DNA from: an uncultured Arachnia sp. | GTDB lineage: Bacteria > Actinomycetota > Actinomycetes > Propionibacteriales > Propionibacteriaceae | Reading direction: 5' to 3' | Length of the DNA: 64,000 nt | NCBI GenBank assembly: GCA_947493995.1 | Contig: CANLTJ010000009.1 | Coordinates: forward strand, 28,461 to 92,460 | Program-made: the position numbers and the translations under genes | The notes under the pieces: generated by a model | The model's database searches: none | The model's input: the letters and a program-made list of their open reading frames with translations, nothing else | Told to the model about the DNA's origin: nothing | Part shown: piece after piece, positions 8,612 to 18,203 of the stretch | Layout: the number at the start of each line of letters is the position of its first letter | How positions within the stretch are numbered: position 1 is the stretch's first letter

Positions 8612-10831
8612 ATGGTGTTGCTGAGAAGAATCCTCGGATGGGTTGCCACGGGCACCGCCCTGACTCTGATGATGGTGGGCTTCGTCGCCCCCCCACGGGC
8701 AGCAGCGGTGGACATTTACACCACCGAAGGGATTCACGAGGTCAACGGCCGAACTTGGCGCACCCAGTGTTCCCAGTACAGCTCGTCGGTGCGCAGATGC
8801 CGCACCGATATCATCGCCACGACCGTTGTCGCAGCTCCAGCCGGCTTCGTGTCGCAGACCGGGTGGGTGTTCAACAATTTGACCTACCTTCCCAGCCCGC
8901 GAGGACAGTGGAGCGGTAATCCCCTGGCCACGCACGGAACGCACACCATCGATGGGAGGCAGTGGCGAACGGAGTGCGACACTCCGGCAACCGGCCGCAA
9001 CGGCTGCCGCAGCTACATCCTGGCGCGGGTGGTTGCCGTCGTCGGCACCAACCCCACCCGGTATGCCTGGACGTCGCAATGGACATTCAACAACATCGTT
9101 CAGTTCAGCCAGCAGTCTGTGCCGGTGGTACCTCAACCACCCAACTGCAACGGCGCGCCACACCCCGCGGGGTTTCGCATGGGGCCCGACGGCAGACCGT
9201 CGCCCCCCGGCCGTGGACAGATCCCGGGCAACTCCTACCATGCGCAATACATCGGCAACTACATTCGCACCGCGATGAAGGACACGCGCACCACTCAGTC
9301 GCAGAAGAAGTGTCTCGCCATCAAGGCCGGCAAGCATCTCATCGACGGGTCCACCACCCGAGTTGTGGACGGTGTCACGTCGCGGTGGTTCCCCTACGAT
9401 TTCGACTTCCGGGCGAACCCCACCGTCAACACTCTCCGTGCCCCCTGGTACTCCGGAATCACCCAGGCCAATGCGCTGACCCTGTCCATTCTCATGGCGG
9501 ACATCACGGGAGATCCCGTCTGGACTCGTTACGGACGCGAGGTTTTCGAGAGCTTCATGGTCCGTCACGAGGACGGCGGATTCACCTCGCGGGAGAAAGG
9601 TTTTCTCTGGTTCGAGCTGTATCGCACCAGTCCCGGTACCAGCGTGCTCAATGGTCACTTCCAGGCACTCATTGCCCTCAGCGCATGGGGGGAGACCATG
9701 AACGAACCTCGAGCACAGGCTCTCGTGGACGAATCACTGGCTGAGCTCGACACCTTGCTGGCCGCCAGTGAGGTGGAGGTGGAGGCCGGGGTGATGGGAA
9801 GCTATGAGCTGCTGCGTGGCTATCCAGCAGCGCCTCTGCGTCTCGTCGCATCCCCCGGTTTCAGAGTGGATGGGACTCTGCTCAACGGAGCACCACAGCC
9901 CATCGCGACCGTGAAAAGCGCGTCCCCACCCGCTCCCAATGTGCTGCTCAACTCCGACATGACAGCGACCAACGGAGGGATTCCGACGCACTGGCGTCCG
10001 CGCGAATCGCGCTCCAACGTCACCGTCCGCGACGGAGCAGTGAGGTTCGTCACTGATGGCTCACGGTGGCAGGGGGTGAGCCAGAGCATCCCGGCGGGGA
10101 CGTTCCAGCCGGGGGAAGAGCTCAATCTCAGGGCCAGGGCCCGACTCACCGTTCCCGAGGGTGCGCCCGGGAACTCGGCCAAGGTCATGGCCAGGCAGTG
10201 GTGCTCCGGGAAGGACACGACTCTTCTCACCACCACCAAGACGCGCAGTGACTCCTGGACGTCGTACGACTTTGGATTCTCCGCTCCACGAGCGGGCTGT
10301 TCATTGGAAATCATCCTGACATCGGCCAATGAGGGGCCTGCGGGAAGCATCATTGAGTTCGACGACGTGGAACTCTCCCGTGCCGATGTCGTCGGTCCGG
10401 CAACGACACCGGACTACGACCTTCGTGTGGATGAGACACCGGTGAACACGCTCACTTTCAGGGGCAGCGGTGCAGCGACGCTGCAGGCCCACGCCGACGG
10501 GCGTTGGCAGGACATCGGCCACATCTCGCTGACTGCCGGCACACCGGCATCACTGATCGTTCCCGAGCGTCACACCGGACGGAACCTGCACTACGGATAT
10601 CACGAGGGTCATGTGGCCGAGCTGATGCTTCTCCACAAGCTCACCGGCGATCCCCTGTTCCTCGACTATGCCCGACGCTGGGTGCCGCTGGCTCCGCTCT
10701 ACAACGCCACAGTCCCCCGCAGCGACGCCCGGATGGTGGCAACACTCGATCCGTTGAGCGAGGTGCCATCGGAAATGCTTGTTCTACCGGGCAGCGAGGC
10801 CCACGAGGCGAAGGCTCCCGAGAGCGAGTAG
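8612..10831 (+). CDS. Secreted glucuronyl C5-epimerase-like protein with Cys/Trp repeats
   Basis: A 739-residue exported protein. A signal peptide (1-32) is followed by two Cys/Trp repeats (34-91, 104-164) like those of the protein at 6520. Residues 255-415 match the C-terminal domain of D-glucuronyl C5-epimerases: R-A-P-W-Y-S-G-I-T-Q-A-N-A-L, then F-x-W-F-E-L-Y and S-V-L-N-G-H-F-Q-A-L. Residues about 440-592 look like a carbohydrate-binding beta-sandwich (L-L-N-S-D-M start, F-D-D-V-E-L end). Residues 655-692 (H-E-G-H-V-A-E-L-x-L-L-H-K-L-T-G-D-P) look like the end of the epimerase fold, so the sandwich appears inserted within it. The ATG at 8612 follows AGAAGGGG by about eight bases. Uronic-acid epimerisation of a surface glycan is an inference. 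Confidence 0.72.
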   Translation: MVLLRRILGWVATGTALTLMMVGFVAPPRAAAVDIYTTEGIHEVNGRTWRTQCSQYSSSVRRCRTDIIATTVVAAPAGFVSQTGWVFNNLTYLPSPRGQWSGNPLATHGTHTIDGRQWRTECDTPATGRNGCRSYILARVVAVVGTNPTRYAWTSQWTFNNIVQFSQQSVPVVPQPPNCNGAPHPAGFRMGPDGRPSPPGRGQIPGNSYHAQYIGNYIRTAMKDTRTTQSQKKCLAIKAGKHLIDGSTTRVVDGVTSRWFPYDFDFRANPTVNTLRAPWYSGITQANALTLSILMADITGDPVWTRYGREVFESFMVRHEDGGFTSREKGFLWFELYRTSPGTSVLNGHFQALIALSAWGETMNEPRAQALVDESLAELDTLLAASEVEVEAGVMGSYELLRGYPAAPLRLVASPGFRVDGTLLNGAPQPIATVKSASPPAPNVLLNSDMTATNGGIPTHWRPRESRSNVTVRDGAVRFVTDGSRWQGVSQSIPAGTFQPGEELNLRARARLTVPEGAPGNSAKVMARQWCSGKDTTLLTTTKTRSDSWTSYDFGFSAPRAGCSLEIILTSANEGPAGSIIEFDDVELSRADVVGPATTPDYDLRVDETPVNTLTFRGSGAATLQAHADGRWQDIGHISLTAGTPASLIVPERHTGRNLHYGYHEGHVAELMLLHKLTGDPLFLDYARRWVPLAPLYNATVPRSDARMVATLDPLSEVPSEMLVLPGSEAHEAKAPESE

Positions 10832-10890
10832 CAGGACAGGTAGATCGGATTCGGCGTGTGTGCTCGTGATGCCGACGCGCCCACGCGTCC

Positions 10891-13101
10891 CTAGGTCTGG
10901 CCCGGGCGCCTGCTCAGCTGAAGGAACACGTCTCGCAGATCCATCCACCACTGGTGGCGGGGGCGCTGGCTCTCCCAGTCCATGTCCTCCGTCACGTCCC
11001 GGAACCGGGCGAACAATCCCGGCGCGTTGCGCGAGGCGGCCGAGTACTGCGTCGTCTTGTCCGTCAATTGCCCGTCCAGGTGCACCACAGCATTGTGTGC
11101 GAGGCGGGTGGCGTTGATCCGGTCGAACGGCGAGGGAGTACCGCCCTGCTGCATGTGCCCGATGACGGCCTCGCGCACGGTGAACCTGCCGCGCCCCTCC
11201 GCCTCGAAAAGCCGTCGCAGAACGTCAGTGGTGTAGTGCTCGCTGGCTTCCTCGCCGATCACCGCGAGATAGAAGTTGCGTCCCATCTCGAAAGCATCCA
11301 CCAGCGCGGCAATGTCCTCCTCCAGCTCCGAGAGATTGATTCCCAGCTCGGGCAGGTAGGACTTCTCAGCTCCCCCCGCAATGCCCCCCATCAGGGGCAG
11401 GAAGCCGCAACCCCGCCCCATCGTCTCCACGATGAAGGCGCGTTTGCTGGCGGAGGCCGACATCCGAACCATGTCGATGGCATCCACAACGGTGTTCAGG
11501 GCCGTGTCGGCCCCCACCGCCATCGGCCAGCCGGGAAGGTTGTTGTCGATGCTTGCCGGAATGACGGCAATCGGAATGTCGAAGGCCGGATAGCGGTGTC
11601 GCTCACGCTCCAGCAGAGCGACGGTGGCGTAGGCATGGAATCCACCCGTCACCACCAGCGCATCAATCCGATTGGCCTCCAACTGCCGCGCCATGGCGTA
11701 GAGATCCGAATCCTTCGGAATGTAGCGACGTGTGCCGAGATCCGCGCCACCAGTCTGGGCCATGCCCTCCACATCCGACCATGTCCACCGCGAGAAGTGT
11801 CCCGACACCAGCCCGGGGACGCCTCCTTCGATGGCCAGCATCTCGTACCCCAGGTCGATGCCCGAGCGGATCGCCACCCGTGCCAACTGGTTCATGCCGG
11901 GAGCCAGCGCGCCGGCGTTCATCACCCCGATTCGCCTGGCCTCACTACCCTCCCCGACGCTGGGGTCGGCCTCGGTAATTCCGCGGTAGATGTCGATCAT
12001 CGTCGTGAAACCGGGACCGCGCGCCCGGATGGCTGACGCATAATCGCCGTCCGCGATGAACTCGCCCACCTGCTGGGTGTTCTCAACAGCTTCCAGAAGC
12101 GGCAGTGCGACAACTGCATCCCGTCGGACGCCCACGAGCACCGGCTCGGCGCCGTCGGCGGCTTGCAGGACCTGATTGACCGCTTCCACTCCACAGGCCG
12201 TGGCCATCCAACGATCGTAGGCACTTGGCCGCCCGCCGCGTTGCACGTGCCCGAGGATCGTGATGCGTGCATCGTCGCCGGTACGCTCCAACAGTGCCTG
12301 GCGGATGCGCTGGGCTGTGATGGGCTCCTGATCGCGATCGGTGGCGCCCTCGGCCACGACCACGATGGAGTCGCGTCGTCCAGCGGCTCGTCCCCGTTCC
12401 AACAGCTCCACGAGGCGGTCCTCCCAGCCATTTCGGGGTGGGATTTCGGGCAGGAACGCGTAATCCGCCCCACCGGAGACCGCGCTCATGAGCGCGAGAT
12501 ATCCGCAGCGTCGGCCCATGACCTCCACGATGAATGTCCGCTGATGGGATTCGGCCGTGGAGCTGATCGCGTCGATGGCTTCGGTGATGCGGTGCATCGC
12601 GGAATCAGTGCCGATCGTCATGTCCGTGCCCACCATGTCATTGTCGATGGAGCCGACGAGGCCAACCACCTGGAGGAATGGATGATTTTCGGCATCCTCC
12701 TCAGAAATCTCCCCCTCCGCCAGCAGATCCGCCACGTGCTGGGGCCACTCCGTCTGCAACAGCGCGGTGCCCGTCAGTGATCCGTCGCCGCCGATGACGA
12801 TCACCTTGTCAATGCCGCGCGCGATGAGATTGCGAACCGCGCGACGCCGGCCTGATCCCTCACGGAAGGCGGCGCACCGCGCGGTGCCGATGATCGTCCC
12901 ACCCTTGTTGAGGATTCCGGAGACATCGCCCCATCCCATGCGGATGATGTGCTCGCCACCCTCGACGGCTCCGAGCCAGCCCTCGCGGATCGCATGGACC
13001 TCGGCGTCCTGGTGGATGGCGGCGCGGACGATGGAGCGCACCGCGGCGTTCATGCCCTGCGCATCCCCGCCCGACGTGAGGACACCGATGCGAGAGGACA
13101 T
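10891..13101 (-). CDS. pfkA: Double-domain 6-phosphofructokinase, eukaryotic-type
   Basis: A 736-residue protein made of two tandem PFK domains, about twice the usual bacterial length. The N-half (1-385) has all catalytic motifs: GGDAQGMN (11-18), GGDGS (104-108), GSIDND (150-155), G-T-D-M-T-I-G (158-164, with the catalytic Asp at 160) and H-V-Q-R-G-G (285-290). Gly in the GSIDND context points to ATP rather than pyrophosphate. The C-half (390-736) keeps the fold but has GGF instead of GGDGS (486-488), and the GTD position reads GWP (524-526). It is thus probably an allosteric half, as in animal and fungal PFK-1. AGGAG lies 11 bases before the ATG. It phosphorylates fructose 6-phosphate and sits beside pyruvate dehydrogenase E1. 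Confidence 0.9.
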   Translation of the reverse strand: MSSRIGVLTSGGDAQGMNAAVRSIVRAAIHQDAEVHAIREGWLGAVEGGEHIIRMGWGDVSGILNKGGTIIGTARCAAFREGSGRRRAVRNLIARGIDKVIVIGGDGSLTGTALLQTEWPQHVADLLAEGEISEEDAENHPFLQVVGLVGSIDNDMVGTDMTIGTDSAMHRITEAIDAISSTAESHQRTFIVEVMGRRCGYLALMSAVSGGADYAFLPEIPPRNGWEDRLVELLERGRAAGRRDSIVVVAEGATDRDQEPITAQRIRQALLERTGDDARITILGHVQRGGRPSAYDRWMATACGVEAVNQVLQAADGAEPVLVGVRRDAVVALPLLEAVENTQQVGEFIADGDYASAIRARGPGFTTMIDIYRGITEADPSVGEGSEARRIGVMNAGALAPGMNQLARVAIRSGIDLGYEMLAIEGGVPGLVSGHFSRWTWSDVEGMAQTGGADLGTRRYIPKDSDLYAMARQLEANRIDALVVTGGFHAYATVALLERERHRYPAFDIPIAVIPASIDNNLPGWPMAVGADTALNTVVDAIDMVRMSASASKRAFIVETMGRGCGFLPLMGGIAGGAEKSYLPELGINLSELEEDIAALVDAFEMGRNFYLAVIGEEASEHYTTDVLRRLFEAEGRGRFTVREAVIGHMQQGGTPSPFDRINATRLAHNAVVHLDGQLTDKTTQYSAASRNAPGLFARFRDVTEDMDWESQRPRHQWWMDLRDVFLQLSRRPGQT

Positions 13102-13137
13102 GGAAATCGTGTCTCCTGATCCGTTGTGGAAGCTGCT

Positions 13138-13542
13138 CTAGCGGCGGTGGCTCTTGGGACGGACAACCTTGGTGGCCTGCCAGTCCGGACTCACGTTGAC
13201 GCTTCCCGTGAGGGAGAGTCCGGCGGTGACGGCACCCTCTGCCAGGTCGCTGGCCTCGATGAACCCGGTTCGACCCACCTTGGGGGTGAACAGCCAGATG
13301 TATCCGTTGGGGGCAAGATCCGTCATGGCTTCCACCAGACCATCGGCGACGTCGCCGTCGTCGTCGCGCCACCACAACACCACGGCATCGACACCCTCCA
13401 GCGATTCCTCCACCATGTCCGCATCGATGATGTCCATGATGTCGTCGCGGAGGTCTGCATCGACGTCCTCGTCCCAGCCGACCTCCTCCACCATCATGCC
13501 CGGCGTCAGACCCAACAGGTCCGCACCTTCAGCCGCACTCAC
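13138..13542 (-). CDS. DUF3052 family protein
   Basis: A 134-residue acidic protein of the actinobacterial DUF3052 family, function unknown. Recognisable segments are G-L-x-P-G-M-M-V-E-E-V-G-W-D-E-D near the N-terminus, V-D-A-V-V-L-W-W-R-D-D-D-G-D in the middle, and N-G-Y-I-W-L-F-T-P-K-V-G-R. The C-terminus is basic. Members of this family sit next to aceE in other actinomycetes, including Mycobacterium tuberculosis as I recall, and the gene lies directly downstream of aceE here. That supports the call and suggests a link with pyruvate dehydrogenase, though no mechanism is known. A perfect 13-bp hairpin separates it from aceE, so it may have its own promoter. Confidence 0.88.
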   Translation of the reverse strand: MSAAEGADLLGLTPGMMVEEVGWDEDVDADLRDDIMDIIDADMVEESLEGVDAVVLWWRDDDGDVADGLVEAMTDLAPNGYIWLFTPKVGRTGFIEASDLAEGAVTAGLSLTGSVNVSPDWQATKVVRPKSHRR

Positions 13543-13609
13543 AGTTCGGTCCTTTCACCATTGACGTACACGGGTCCAAGAGTGCCAGATGTCGACCCTC
13601 CGGCGCACA

Positions 13610-13638
13610 CCGCCCTCCGCTCGGTGAGCGGAGGGCGG
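13610..13638 (-). terminator. Hairpin downstream of aceE
   Basis: A perfect 13-bp inverted repeat (CCGCCCTCCGCTC, loop GGT, then its complement) lies 25 bp past the aceE stop codon. No T-run follows on the minus strand, so it is either a T-less actinobacterial terminator or an RNA-processing/3'-protecting hairpin between aceE and the DUF3052 gene. Confidence 0.7.
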
Positions 13639-13662
13639 CATGTATCCCGGGTGGTTTTATGC

Positions 13663-16425
13663 TCAGGCGTCGCCACCCACGTTGCCCGATGTACCGGCCG
13701 TGACATCGTCGATCCGGTACTTGCTCGCTGCATCAGTTGCCCAACTCTCGGGCACCTCACCGCGGCGGCCGAGGCCCTGCAGCACCGCCACTGCGATGGA
13801 GGGCCCGTCGATGTGGAAGTAACGGCGAGCTGCAGCCCTCGTGTCGGAGAACCCGAAGCCGTCGGCCCCTAGCGTGGTGTAGTCGCCCGGTACCCACTCA
13901 CGGATCTGATCAGGCACCGCCCGCATGTAATCGGACACGGCCACAACGGGGCCCTGGGTGCTTTCCAGCTTCTCCTCCACCCAGATCTTGTCGTGCTCAC
14001 CCCATGGATCGCTGAACCTGGCCTCGTCCCGCGCCATGCCCTCTCGACGCAACTCACCCCACGACGTCACGCTCCAGACATCCGCAACCACGCCGAAGTC
14101 GTCCTTCAGCAACTGCTGTGCTTCGAGCGCCCAGGGGACACCGACGCCTGATGCGAGAATCTGCGCCCGTCGAGCATCCTCACCAACCCCGTCGAAGGAA
14201 CCCTCCTTCAGCAGGTACATGCCCTTGACGATGCCCTCCGCGTCGACGTTCTCCGGTTCCGCCGGCTGCACGATGGGCTCGTTGTACACGGTGAGGTAGT
14301 ACATGACGTCCTCCGGGTCCTCGCCGTACATCCGGCGCAGACCGTCCTGCACAATGTGGGCAATCTCGTAGGAGTAGGCAGGGTCATAGGACGCCACCGC
14401 AGGGTTGGTTGATGCGAGCAGCGGCGAATGACCGTCCATGTGCTGCGTGCCCTCGCCCGTGAGCGTGGTCCTTCCCGCCGTTGCCCCGATGAGGAAGCCG
14501 CGCGTCAGCTGATCAGCCGCCGCCCACAGGAAGTCCCCGGTGCGCTGGAATCCGAACATCGAGTAGAAGACGTACACCGGCACCATGGGTAGCCCATGGG
14601 TGGCGTACGAGGTGCCTGCGGCGGTGAACGCGGCGACGGAACCCGCCTCGTTGATGCCGGTGTGCTGAATCTGCCCGTCCTTGGCCTCGCGGTAGGACAG
14701 GAACAATTCGTTGTCCACCGGCGTGTAGTTCTGGCCGTGCGGGTTGTAGATCTTGATGGTGGGGAAGAACGCGTCCATGCCGAACGTCCGTGCCTCGTCC
14801 GGAATGATCGGCACCACGTGCGGGGCGAACTCCTTGTCCCTCATCAGATCCTTCAGCAGCCGGACGAACGCCATGGTGGTGGCGATCTCCTGCTTGCCCG
14901 ATCCCTTCCGAACGCTGGCGTAGGCCTTTTCGCCCGGTAGCGAGATGAACTTCCGGTCCCCGCGTCGCTCAGGTATGAAGCCTCCCAGCTCGCGGCGACG
15001 CTCCATCAGGTACTGCATGCGAGGATCATCCTTGTCCGGGCGCACGTACGGCGGCTCGTAGGGATTCTCGTCCAGCACCTTGTCGGAGACGGGGACGTTG
15101 ACCCGGTCGCGGAAGGTTTTCAGATCGTCCAGCACCAGCTTCTTCATCTGGTGGGTCGCGTTGCGCCCGGCGAAGTGCTTACCGAGGAAATAGCCCTTGA
15201 TGGTGTGCGCAAGGATGACCGTCGGGCCGCCGGTGTACTCGGCGGCGGCCTTGTAGGCGGAATACACCTTCTGGTAGTCATGGCCGCCGCGGGTGAGGCG
15301 CCAGATGTCGTCGTCGGACCAGTCCTTCACCATGGCCGCTGTCCGCGGGTCACGTTCGAAGAAGTGCTTGCGCACGTAGGCGCCGTCGTTGGCCTTGAAC
15401 GTCTGGTAATCGCCGTCTGAGGTGGCGTTCATCAGGTTGACGAGCGCGCCGTCGCTGTCGGCGGCCAGCAGCGGATCCCAACCGCGACCCCAGACAGCCT
15501 TGATCACGTTCCAGCCGGCACCCCGGAAGAACGCTTCCAGCTCCTGCATGATCTTGCCGTTGCCCCGCACCGGACCATCAAGCCTCTGCAGGTTGCAGTT
15601 GACCACGAAGGTGAGATTGTCAAGGTCCTCATTGGCGGCCGCCTGCAGCGCGCCCCGCGCTTCCGGTTCATCCATCTCACCGTCGCCGAGGAACGCCCAG
15701 ACGTGCTGCTGGGAGGTGTCCTTGAGCCCCCGGTTGTGCAGGTAGCGATTGAACTGCGCCTGGTAGATGGCATTCATGGGCCCGATGCCCATGGACACCG
15801 TCGGGAACTCCCAGAACTTGGGCATCTGATGGGGGTGCGGGTAGGAGGGGAGGCCGCGGAGTTCCCCGTCCACGTAATGACTGTGTTCCTGGCGGAAACC
15901 GTCCAGATCGGCTTCCTGCAGCCTGCCCTCGAGGAAGGCCCGGGCGTACATGCCGGGTGATGCGTGGCCCTGGAAGAAGACCTGGTCGCCGCCACCTTCA
16001 TGGTCCTTGCCGCGGAAGAAATGGTTCATGCCCACTTCATAGAGCGTCGCCGAGGACGCGTAGGAGGCGATGTGTCCACCGACGCCAATGCCGGGCCGCT
16101 GAGCGCGGTGCACCATGATGGCTGCGTTCCAGCGCAGGAGGCGGCGGATTTCGCGTTCGAGAGTCTCATCTCCCGGGTAGGGGGCTTCCTGCGACGCCGG
16201 GATCGTGTTGATGTAGTCAGTTCCCGTCAGCGACGGGACGCCGATCTGGCGCTCGCGCGCTCGTTCCAGAAGCTTGAGCATGACATATCGGGCCCTGTGA
16301 CGCCCCCCCTCCTCAATGATGCCGTCAAGCGACTCGAGCCACTCGGCCGTCTCTTCCAGGTCAGCGTCGGGAAGTGTGGTGGGAAGTCCGTTGAGGATGG
16401 GGCCGGCCTCGTCCATCTGGGTCAC
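13663..16425 (-). CDS. aceE: Pyruvate dehydrogenase E1 component (homodimeric)
   Basis: A 920-residue thiamine diphosphate-dependent E1 subunit. It decarboxylates pyruvate and transfers the acetyl group to the lipoyl domain of E2 in the pyruvate dehydrogenase complex. The TPP-binding motif starts with GDGE (in [11 protein letters not shown]) and ends about 30 residues later in V-N-C-N-L-Q-R-L-D. The N-terminal [21 protein letters not shown] block and the E1-specific C-terminal blocks ([14 protein letters not shown]) are present. The frame opens at 16482, but I use the GTG at 16425, because AGAGG lies six bases upstream and the residues before it do not resemble the family. Length matches homodimeric AceE. 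It is monocistronic or leads DUF3052. Confidence 0.96.
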   Translation of the reverse strand: MTQMDEAGPILNGLPTTLPDADLEETAEWLESLDGIIEEGGRHRARYVMLKLLERARERQIGVPSLTGTDYINTIPASQEAPYPGDETLEREIRRLLRWNAAIMVHRAQRPGIGVGGHIASYASSATLYEVGMNHFFRGKDHEGGGDQVFFQGHASPGMYARAFLEGRLQEADLDGFRQEHSHYVDGELRGLPSYPHPHQMPKFWEFPTVSMGIGPMNAIYQAQFNRYLHNRGLKDTSQQHVWAFLGDGEMDEPEARGALQAAANEDLDNLTFVVNCNLQRLDGPVRGNGKIMQELEAFFRGAGWNVIKAVWGRGWDPLLAADSDGALVNLMNATSDGDYQTFKANDGAYVRKHFFERDPRTAAMVKDWSDDDIWRLTRGGHDYQKVYSAYKAAAEYTGGPTVILAHTIKGYFLGKHFAGRNATHQMKKLVLDDLKTFRDRVNVPVSDKVLDENPYEPPYVRPDKDDPRMQYLMERRRELGGFIPERRGDRKFISLPGEKAYASVRKGSGKQEIATTMAFVRLLKDLMRDKEFAPHVVPIIPDEARTFGMDAFFPTIKIYNPHGQNYTPVDNELFLSYREAKDGQIQHTGINEAGSVAAFTAAGTSYATHGLPMVPVYVFYSMFGFQRTGDFLWAAADQLTRGFLIGATAGRTTLTGEGTQHMDGHSPLLASTNPAVASYDPAYSYEIAHIVQDGLRRMYGEDPEDVMYYLTVYNEPIVQPAEPENVDAEGIVKGMYLLKEGSFDGVGEDARRAQILASGVGVPWALEAQQLLKDDFGVVADVWSVTSWGELRREGMARDEARFSDPWGEHDKIWVEEKLESTQGPVVAVSDYMRAVPDQIREWVPGDYTTLGADGFGFSDTRAAARRYFHIDGPSIAVAVLQGLGRRGEVPESWATDAASKYRIDDVTAGTSGNVGGDA

Positions 16426-16586
16426 GTGAATCCTCTCAGTGGTGGGTGGGACACCCTCGTCGTGGAGGGCGTCCGCGTGCACAGCCCAAGATACCCCTCA
16501 CCCGATGAACTTTCATGCGTCAGCGACAGTAGTCGGACCGTGGGTCCGGCCCCCACGTCTTCGTGGAATGGCTGGAAGACGAATGT

Positions 16587-16594
16587 GAACGTTC
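16587..16594. promoter_or_regulatory. Possible LacI-type operator upstream of the sugar transporter
   Basis: The palindrome GAACGTTC, with the central AACGTT common to LacI-family operators, lies about 120 bp before the solute-binding protein gene in the 285-bp gap between divergent aceE and the transporter. A regulator is not encoded nearby. An eight-base palindrome is weak evidence. I see no clear -35/-10 pair in the gap. Confidence 0.25.
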
Positions 16595-16710
16595 CCGAAT
16601 CGTTACTTCATCGTGACCGAGTTCGGTATCCAAAACCCCTGAAATCCGATTGACTGGAGGTTGCAATGAGTACCGGCCGACGGAGGCCGGTCCACGAGGA
16701 AAGGACAGAG

Positions 16711-18078
16711 ATGTTCCGGAAGAAGAATCGTTTGGCAGTGGCGGCCGTGGGTGTGGCCTCCCTGATGGCCTTGGCAGCATGCGGCGGGGACAGCGACCCC
16801 GCCGAGCCCGGGGAGGAACCGGGTAGCGAGCGGGACTGCAGTGCATACGAGTCCTACGGAGACCTGTCGGGGACGTCGATCAACCTCTACACCTCCATCG
16901 TCGATCCCGAGGACACACCCCACATCGACTCGTTCATTCCCTTCGAGGAGTGCACTGGCGCCACTGTGGACTACGAGGGTTCCCGTGAGTTCGAGGCCCA
17001 GCTGCCCGTTCGGATCGAGGCCGGGTCTCCTCCGGACGTCGCTTACATCCCCCAGCCGGGTCTGATCGACACGATTGCGGACCGTTTCCCCGATGCCATG
17101 GTGCCGGTGGGTGAGGCCGCTGAAGCTAATGTGGATCAGTACTACAACGAGGCCTGGAAGGACTACGGAACGGTTGATGGCACGTACTATGCCGTCCCGG
17201 TGGGCGCCAACGCGAAGTCATTCGTGTGGTACTCCCCTTCCCTCATGGAGGAGGGCGGCTACGAGATCCCCACCACGTGGGATGAGCTGATGGACCTGAC
17301 CGAACAGATCGCCAACGACAACCCTGACGCCAAGCCGTGGTGTGCCGGGATCGAGTCGGGCGAGGCAACCGGCTGGCCGGCCACCGACTGGCTCGAGGAC
17401 ATGATGCTGCGCACCGTGACCCCCGAGGAGTACGACATGTGGGTCAACCACGAGATGCCCTTCAACGATCCCAAGGTGGTGGAGGCACTCGACATGGCCG
17501 GCGGCATTCTGAAGAACGAGGACTACGTCAACGGGGGGCTCGGTAATGTCCAGACCATCGCCACCACCGCCTTCGGCGAAGCGGGCCTGCCCATTCTGGA
17601 CGGCTCCTGCTACATGCACCGCCAGGCCTCCTTCTACCAGGCGAACTGGCCGGACGGGACTGACATCTCCGAGAACGGCGACGTCTTCGCGTTCTACCTG
17701 CCCGGCCAGGATGCTGAGACCAGGCCGCTGCTCGGCGGTGGCGAGTTCGCGGCAGCGTTCGCCGATCGTCCGGAGGTTGCAGCGTTCCAGGCGTACCTGA
17801 CCTCTCCGGAGTGGAGCAACGAGAAGGCCATGGTTTCGGAAGCGGGCTGGATCTCCGCCAACAGGGAACTGGATCCGGAGAACCTGAAGTCCCCCATCGA
17901 TCAGCTCGCCTTCGAACTGCTGAGCGATGAGAACACCGTGTTCCGGTTCGATGGTTCCGACCTGATGCCGGGCGCCGTGGGTGCCGGATCCTTCTGGAAC
18001 GGCATGACCGACTGGATCGCCCTCGATGAGAGCAGCGAGGACGTTCTCACCTCAATCGAGAACTCGTGGCCCAGCTGA
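16711..18078 (+). CDS. Sugar ABC transporter solute-binding lipoprotein (AglE-like)
   Basis: A 455-residue extracellular solute-binding protein of the family that includes the alpha-glucoside binder AglE. A lipoprotein signal peptide ends in the lipobox L-A-A-C (cysteine about residue 24), followed by an Asp/Glu/Pro linker and the periplasmic-type fold. Sugar-binding features include Y-I-P-Q-P-G, Y-A-V-P-V-G-A-N-A-K-S-F-V-W-Y, and W-C-A-G-I-E-S-G. I use the ATG at 16711, with GAAAGGA five bases upstream, rather than the in-frame ATG at 16666. It is the first gene of an importer operon with two permeases. A strong hairpin separates it from them, as expected for a binding protein made in excess. 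The sugar (trehalose, maltose or another alpha-glucoside) is inferred from family only. Confidence 0.9.
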   Translation: MFRKKNRLAVAAVGVASLMALAACGGDSDPAEPGEEPGSERDCSAYESYGDLSGTSINLYTSIVDPEDTPHIDSFIPFEECTGATVDYEGSREFEAQLPVRIEAGSPPDVAYIPQPGLIDTIADRFPDAMVPVGEAAEANVDQYYNEAWKDYGTVDGTYYAVPVGANAKSFVWYSPSLMEEGGYEIPTTWDELMDLTEQIANDNPDAKPWCAGIESGEATGWPATDWLEDMMLRTVTPEEYDMWVNHEMPFNDPKVVEALDMAGGILKNEDYVNGGLGNVQTIATTAFGEAGLPILDGSCYMHRQASFYQANWPDGTDISENGDVFAFYLPGQDAETRPLLGGGEFAAAFADRPEVAAFQAYLTSPEWSNEKAMVSEAGWISANRELDPENLKSPIDQLAFELLSDENTVFRFDGSDLMPGAVGAGSFWNGMTDWIALDESSEDVLTSIENSWPS

Positions 18079-18105
18079 TCAAAGTCAGCTGACGCCCGAC
18101 TGAAG

Positions 18106-18139
18106 CGTGGGCCACGCCCTTGGCGGGAAGTGGCCCACG
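18106..18139 (+). terminator. Intra-operon hairpin between binding protein and permeases
   Basis: A perfect 10-bp stem (CGTGGGCCAC and its complement, loop 14) followed by TTT, 27 bp after the binding-protein stop and about 65 bp before the first permease. It probably causes partial termination or protects the upstream mRNA, giving more binding protein than permease. Confidence 0.65.
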
Positions 18140-18203
18140 TTTCAGGCCCGGACGATAATCTTTGTTGCTCTACCCAAGACATCTCAGAGAGGAGATGCCG
18201 CTT

